Part shown: positions 58,190-64,000 of the stretch, piece by piece | How the letters are laid out: each line of letters starts with the position of its first letter | Numbering within the stretch: position 1 is the first letter of the stretch | Origin: Holothuria scabra | Lineage: Eukaryota; Echinodermata; Holothuroidea; Aspidochirotida; Holothuriidae | Direction: 5' to 3' | Assembly (NCBI GenBank): GCA_037179385.1 | Contig: CM074185.1 | Coordinates: 53,323,000 to 53,386,999 of the forward strand | DNA length: 64,000 nt | The notes under the pieces: generated by a model | Databases searched by the model: none | What the model was told of the DNA's origin: nothing | The model's input: only the letters and a program-made list of their open reading frames with translations | Program-made: the position numbers and the translations under genes

Positions 58190-58440
58190 AAGTAATAAAA
58201 ATCAACTGCATAGCCAGATGGTTAGAGGATCTGACTTGCAGCCAGGTGGTCTGGAGTTCCATTCCCTGCAAGGTCATATCAAAGACTTTAAAAATGTATG
58301 TAATTGTCCTTGTGCTTGATTGTCAGCAAAAGCAATGGAGAAGGGAAATTGAGCCAGTGAGCCACAACTGGAAAAATGGCTTGACTTGAACCAATTGGTT
58401 GGAAACTGGGCTGTAAAACTCCATCTAACTAGCTGACTAA
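58190..58440 (+). mobile_element. tRNA-derived SINE, best full-length copy
   Basis: A-box-like ATAGCCAGATGGTTAGAGG (58211), B-box-like GGAGTTCCATTCC (58252), AAGACTTTAAAAATG middle, then AAGCAATGGAGAAGGGAAAT, GTGAGCCACAACTGG, GACTTGAACCAATTGGTTGG and TAAAACTCCATCTAACTA. The A/B-box spacing of about 40 bases fits an RNA polymerase III type 2 promoter. Confidence 0.9.
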
Positions 58441-58444
58441 CATA

Positions 58445-59090
58445 TGTCTAGGTGGTGGCAGTTGCTCGCTCATGGGATATCGATTGGGCAGTTATCACCA
58501 ATTCCGTCAGTGATGAAAGTATAGTGCAGAAATAATACTTTGCTGAGGGGACATGGTAATTATATACATATGCACGCAGATGTAGTGTTTGTAATGGAAC
58601 GTTTGGCTGTGTGAATCAGCAGGAAATTCCAAATTCCTTATCTTGTCAATTTATTATACAATCAATGCATACTAACAGATTGGAGACAAATTTAAAACTC
58701 AGGAAAAAAGGAACTAATATTGCTTTCATTGCAAAAATTGTTTTATCTTTGAGGTATGATTTTGACACATTGTCATTGGATAGAGGGCAGGGCTAGTTAG
58801 TAAAAGGAAAATAGTTTACTCGAAGATTGTATTCAAAAAAAATGCATTTAGATAAAAAATGAACCTTATGCATGGCAACAGTGAAGTTCATTTTTGCATT
58901 TTTTATTTTTATGGGTTTTAAAGGTAAATATTTAATGAAATTTATATTTTATGGGTCAGCAGTTGGAGGGGTTCCAGGAAATTACAAATGCAATACATAG
59001 TTAGAACTAGCAGTGTTCTATGGAATCTAAGAGTGGTCAGAAAAAAATTATTACCACATGTAGTAGGTAATACTGTACTAGGGGTTTTTA
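58445..59090. other. No gene seen
   Basis: AT-rich. Nothing recognised. Confidence 0.4.
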
Positions 59091-59097
59091 AAGGATA

Positions 59098-59683
59098 GAG
59101 CAGTCACCCCAACTTGCAACAATATAGTAGTCTATCCTATTACATGAATGGCTATTGAGAATCATGTGACAATATTTTTCTATGAATACTGAATTGTGGA
59201 ATTTGTGGGGGTGGTTTGTAACTAATTGCTTTACCTACGATATGCAGTATCTTAAAGGGCCAAACCTCTCACCCCAAACTACAACTTTGGTACCCGGGTT
59301 CCGAAATTCTCAATTGGCTCAGCTCTTTGATTGACAGCTAATTCAAACGATGCAGAGTACCAAAGCTTATATTACACAGCATGAACGGTACTGAGAGTGT
59401 TTTGATTACATAAACTGAGTTTTTCCATACTCACCCTGAAGCCGTAAACTGAGATTGGGCCTGGATGAGGATGAATTTCAGACAATCGTGGGAGGGGCTT
59501 CAGTAAGAAGGTAAGGAGAATCGGTACTGTTTGGGGTGAGAGAACTGGGCCTTTAATATTGAAAGATAAAGCATTATTTTAATATTTAAATATAAAGAAG
59601 GGCATGTGGAAGAGGTAGTTGAAGATGATTATGAGGTTTTGTTGTTTCAAAATAAATTTGGGGTGACTGCTCTTGCTCTTTAA
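59098..59683 (+). mobile_element. AGCAGTC-type MITE interrupted by a nested MITE
   Basis: The ends TTAAAGGATAGAGCAGTCACC and GGGGTGACTGCTCTTGCTCTTTAA are good inverted repeats. Removing the TTAAAGGC-type element at 59252-59556 leaves about 280 bp, the normal size of this family. Confidence 0.85.
59252..59556 (+). mobile_element. Nested TTAAAGGC-type MITE
   Basis: TTAAAGGGCC... and ...GGGCCTTTAA close a 305-bp element homologous to 55501-55803 (TCAATTGG, CAGCTCTTTGATTGACAG, GGAGAATCGGTACTGTTTGG). It is fully contained in another MITE. Confidence 0.85.
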
Positions 59684-59689
59684 ACAGTG

Positions 59690-60720
59690 CTTTGACCATG
59701 TCGTTACATATAATGATTATTTATATGATTTTATTGGTAGGCATTCAAAAAGGACTGCATCTGACTTGGACTGAGTTTAGATAACAATTTTAACAAAATA
59801 AGGTACACCTTCTTACCAGGAGACTGTAAAGTGGATACCTCCCAAGTCCCTGTTCTTAAAATCAGGATATATGCCTCATTCCAGCTATGTATGCTATCAT
59901 CTCTTCCAAAAAGACACTGTCAGCAACTTTTTTATGAATAAAAGGTAAAAAAAAAAAAATTCACTATAATATCTAGGAATGTGTTTATCTTGTTTCTTTT
60001 TTGTCTTGAAATTCAAAGAAATTTTGTCATCTTTGAAGAGGTACTTCCTCAGCCCATGGGTGTCAATTCGGGGGGACAGGGAGCCTCCCTACATTTTGAA
60101 GATATCCTGAATAACTGAAAAGTTTTACACCATAAATTTTTACCAAAGTGACTACATCGTCCAACATTGGAGTAAAGATTGACGCCACGATAAAAGGTAT
60201 AAGATAAAAGTTTAGCTCCCCCCCCCCCCCTCTTGTTTTTGCTTTCTACAACTTAAGACCATATTCTTCAAGGACATATGTACAATTGCAAATTTGACTT
60301 TCAAAAACCCCAAATTTATTCTATATAAGCTTCAGGTTTTCAAACATTCTGAAAAACAAAGTAAAAAAAATCCTATTTTCACCATTTCACCTTGCGACAA
60401 GGTATGATTTTAGGCAGAGTGATCTTCAATACCGAAATCACTGCTAGAAAAACCATTTTTTCAAATTTTCTGCCATATAATTCCATCCATAAAAATTCCT
60501 CCAATGTATTTTGGCATATGACACAGGGCAGACTACCCTGAGATTTCAGCAAACATTAAAATTTGGACAGGAATGTGGGAAAAATTCAGCCGGGTAGCCA
60601 TTTGAGTATTTAAAACTTGCAATGAGGTTAATTACAAACTCCTAAAACATAGGCCTACCGTAGGGTAATATTTTCTTGAAAAATCAGCAAACTTACCAAA
60701 CTTTGCTACACATCTGGCCG
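59690..60720. other. No gene seen
   Basis: AT-rich with a poly-C run at 60219-60230. No recognised elements. Confidence 0.4.
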
Positions 60721-60726
60721 CAGCTT

Positions 60727-61279
60727 AAAGGGGAAGTTTAAGCAAAAATTTTATTTTCATTTGTGAAAGAGGAACAAAATCTACACAGTGTGGTGAAAGT
60801 TTCATTCAAATCGGACATGTATTTCTTGAGATATCAGTAAATGAAGTCAGTAGATTTGTGTTCAAAAGTGAGTTTGAGGGCAGCAGTGCTCATATCACTT
60901 CCTCACATTGACAAGGAATGCTTTTTTTTTTATCAAACTGTTGTGTTGAACTTGAAGTTAATAGCAGTATGACCTCCCTGTGGGGGATTCAAAGTTTGTA
61001 AAATTCTCATGCCAATTATGCAATCACATTTTAATAATATGGGATTGTTGAGGGGAAAATCCAGTATAAAGTTTTAAGAAAAACAAAAGACTGCCCATTA
61101 ATTTGGGGATGTGATGTCACAAGTGCTTGCTCCAAGTTCTCTTTTTGTAAATGTTAAAACTTTACATGTTCATATCTTGAGAACCACACATCGGATTTCA
61201 ATGCAAAGTTCACCAAAATGCTCAGCATAATTACCCCTCTAATATACCAAATCTTGTTGTGACCTTAAACCCGTCTTTC
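60727..61279 (+). repeat. Dispersed repeat of about 550 bp, copy 2
   Basis: Direct-orientation partner of 51321-51884, with the ends TTAAAGGGGAAGTTTAAGC and GACCTTAAACCCGTCTTT. Identity is high along its length with a few small indels. Confidence 0.85.
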
Positions 61280-61284
61280 AAGGA

Positions 61285-62085
61285 AAAAGCTTCTTCATAG
61301 TCAACATAATGCATTACAAAATAATGAAGGTAATATAATAGAGCAACATTTTCGGGAAGACTATGGTTGGAAAGGAACAATGATTCCCCATCCTGCCCTT
61401 ATTAATCTTGCGCGACACAATGCCTGAAATCTAGCCCGACGCAATGGCCGGTCATCTCAAAATTCCGAATGAAAAAATAAAAACACTGTATTCAAAGTTA
61501 AAATATAGAATGATTATGAAGATCTGCTACACATTCGGGCGGTTTATGAAAAAAAAATCCTCAACGCACCTTCATACTGCAGTCTTGCAAAATCTCTGAC
61601 CGAAATTGTAAGGCAAAGATTGAGAAAAGGTTCTGGCATTTTACAGACAGGTGGGAGGTTGTCAAGGTACATGTAGAGCCCAATCATTGGTGTGCCATCT
61701 GTCCTGCCCCGACAGCCGAATTCGACCAACGGTAATGAAAATCGGTCAGACTGTTTTCAGTTACACATGGAGGTAATATTTCCATGGTTACACCTAATAC
61801 CTAATGTTAAACAGAAGTGTGAGAATGTCTCGCCATTGAGTCTGACTGAAAATTGATTTGAACCCGACTAGCTTGGAACGTGACTCATTTTCAGAGACGT
61901 TGGAAGTAAAATCGTTTTAGTACGAAGTCTACAGACGGTTAAAAAGAAAATTTCATCAGTTCAGTGGACTTTCGATTGAATACACCGAAAATCGCAATAA
62001 AGTAAAAACATCGCCTGTTTTTATTCTGTTGTATTATTTTCCCCCAAACTGCCAAAAGAGACATACCATTTCATCGACTAGGAGT
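61285..62085. other. No gene seen; CpG-richer
   Basis: CpG is more frequent than in most of the window. The 61-codon minus frame at 61544-61729 has no domain. Confidence 0.4.
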
Positions 62086-62089
62086 ACGT

Positions 62090-62310
62090 TTTATCTGGTA
62101 ATTTTCTGATTACTTTGTACGTTGTTTAGTTTTTCTATTGATGTGAAGATTTCCTTGTAAAAGAAAGCTCAAATTAAAGTCTGCTTCATTTCGTTTCAAG
62201 CGTGGGAAATGCCGTTTCGGCTGGGCTGAAGGGGTAAGTTTTTTTTTTTTAATTTACGCTCCGCGGCAACAGATGTGGCGCTCCGCTAAGAAAGTGTTTT
62301 GTTTGAACAA
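62090..62310 (+). repeat. Repeat with TACGCTCCGCG ... GGCGCTCCGC end, copy 1
   Basis: TATCTGGTAATTTTCTGATTAC opens it, GTGGGAAATGCCGTTTCGG lies in the middle, and TTACGCTCCGCGGCAACAG followed by GTGGCGCTCCGC closes it. The same blocks recur in order at 62420-62640. Confidence 0.75.
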
Positions 62311-62419
62311 ATTACTAAACAGAAATATGCATGCTAACAAATCATTCTTCCTTTGGGGTGGGGAACAATATTAGGAATTATTTATTCATTGACAGCTTGA
62401 AAATCTAATGAGAGAGGTG

Positions 62420-62645
62420 AATTTTATCTGGTAATTTTCGATCACTTAGCAAGTTGCTGAGTTTTCTATTGGAGTGATAATTTATTAGCGACGAATTGCT
62501 CAAAATGCAAAATGACGACTGTTTTTTTTTTCTAATTGCAAGTCTGGGAAATGTCATTTCCGACTGTTCGGGGGTTCTCAATTTTTCAAAATTTTCTACA
62601 TACGCTCCGCGCTGAATGATGGTGGCGCTCCTCTTATATAGTCTT
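62420..62645 (+). repeat. Repeat with TACGCTCCGCG ... GGCGCTCC end, copy 2
   Basis: TATCTGGTAATTTTCGATCAC, GTCTGGGAAATGTCATTTCCG and TACGCTCCGCGCTGAATGATGG recur in the same order as in copy 1, about 330 bp away. Diverged tandem copy. Confidence 0.75.
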
Positions 62646-63114
62646 TCGGACAGGGTAACAATTTTCAGGCAAGAAATATTTTCCACCCTAAAAAACCTGA
62701 AACGCTTACGTGAATAAATAACTATAAGCTTCAAATATTAGGCCTTAGTACGACAAACTTTTTCAGAAAATTTCAAATACTGTCGATAGTCTTAATTTGC
62801 ATGAATGATTCAATACCCCAAACAAATTACAAATGGCCTGGCTTTCTTGGATGTTCTCATAAGAAGATCAGATTTATCAATACCCCCCTCCCATATATAA
62901 AAAAAAAATATATATAAAATTAAAATTTTTCTCCAATAGAAGCTTCATATTGTCGAATATTTGTTGAAAATGGCAAAGGATTATTAGAAACTTGACCAAT
63001 TTCGATGGATACTCTGTACAATAAAAAAAACCCACGCCAATTTTTGTCATTCACCCCGACAGTCAACTTATAATTTTAAGTCTTGAAAGGCAGATTCCTC
63101 AATAAACCCCCATC

Positions 63115-63948
63115 ATGGGCGTCCGCAGAATTTTTTACAAGGAGGGGGGGGGGGCAAGGTCATTCATGGATGATTGAATTGTGTACACTATCTAAGCGGA
63201 GCGCCACCATCGGTTGGCGCGGAGCGTACAAGAAAATTTTGGGTCTTACGAACCCCGCCAGATGGCCGGAAACGACACTTGGCGAGTGTTATAAGCTGCA
63301 TGTACCCATTTAGATTTTTAGAATATTCAATCTAAAAAAAATTGTTGAAGGTAAATCTGCCTCTCGGTCACGGCCTCGTACGCCTGAGCACGATAAAACT
63401 TACAACTGTCAAACAGCCTATATTTATATCCAATATATCCAATATATATATATCCAATATCCAATATATATAACCAATATATATAACCAATATATATATC
63501 CGTTACCCAATTATGAATCATCCCCCCCCCCCCCCCCATATTCACCTTGTATATCCCAGTTACATCCGCGCGTCGCCACTTGAGATCAGCACGGGACCAA
63601 ACCAAGACCAACGCATTCATCAATAGTCGGATGCCATATGCACACTACATACTTGACAACTAGTACAATTTTGGCATAGTTTTTACAATTACAAATTTCC
63701 AATAGATATCACGAATGATGGTCCCCAAATTACGATTTCACTATTCAGCATACCATCTTCTCTTTTGCTATTCCTGGTCAAATGTCCGCATATTTCAGTA
63801 GAAACTGACGCTGTGAGTGAAGATATTTTGATGATTTATTTTTAAATTTTTTTTATTTTAATTTTTAAGTAATTTTTTCACAAGTTTGATTTTCCAGGAG
63901 GGGGGGGGGGGGCAAGTGCCCCCCTTGCCCCCACTTCCGGACGCCCAT
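63115..63948. mobile_element. Non-autonomous inverted-repeat element, 834 bp
   Basis: ATGGGCGTCCG at the left mirrors CGGACGCCCAT at the right. Both ends carry poly-G tracts just inside (GGAGGGGGGG...GCAAG). The interior includes an inverted copy of the TACGCTCCGCG repeat (GCGGAGCGCCACC ... GCGGAGCGTAC, 63196-63229), a TATATCCAATA-rich patch at 63419-63505 and a C17 run near 63522. No protein domain. Confidence 0.7.
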
Positions 63949-64000
63949 GCCCCCCTTCCCTTTTCCAATTTTTCAATATCATCTTACCAAAAACCAAATT

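Overview
This window is eukaryotic and looks like a marine deuterostome invertebrate, most probably an echinoderm. It is AT-rich, almost free of long open reading frames, and has GT-AG split exons, TG microsatellites, long poly-C/poly-G runs and many short dispersed repeats. The assignment comes from the overall look of the repeats plus one recognisable animal gene; no search was possible.

One gene is convincing. On the + strand a DIPK1/FAM69-type divergent protein kinase is spread over about 13.5 kb: a membrane-anchor exon (about 35117-35236), a cysteine-rich exon (44080-44187) and a long last exon with the EF-hand and kinase-like region (47655-48560). All junctions are phase 0 and AATAAA follows 20 bases after the stop. 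A true first exon may lie upstream of 35117. Compared with vertebrate members recalled from memory, a cysteine pair just after the membrane segment is absent, and the residue aligned with the DFG-like Asp is Asn.

On the - strand there are weaker hints of a split transcription unit between about 25.2 kb and 15.6 kb. Several segments have good splice signals and some junctions agree in phase, but no family is recognised. A separate possible 40-codon - strand last exon lies at 32331-32454. These are tentative.

Most of the rest is transposable-element debris: the decayed C-terminal part of a Penelope-like retroelement with a GIY-YIG motif (1.7-2.45 kb, - strand); at least eight copies of one tRNA-derived SINE family; several non-autonomous terminal-inverted-repeat families, including one copy nested in another at 59.1-59.7 kb; fold-back elements; and tandem repeats with 42, 68 and 138 bp units.

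The most striking repeat is a module of about 140-150 bp, found singly or in arrays at 6.3, 9.3, 26.8, 33, 39, 42, 46.3 and 53-54 kb. Its core is the perfect nuclear-receptor DR1 sequence AGGTCAAAGGTCA, usually followed by a further GGGGTCA half-site. I find eleven intact DR1 cores, most of them in or around the DIPK1-like gene.
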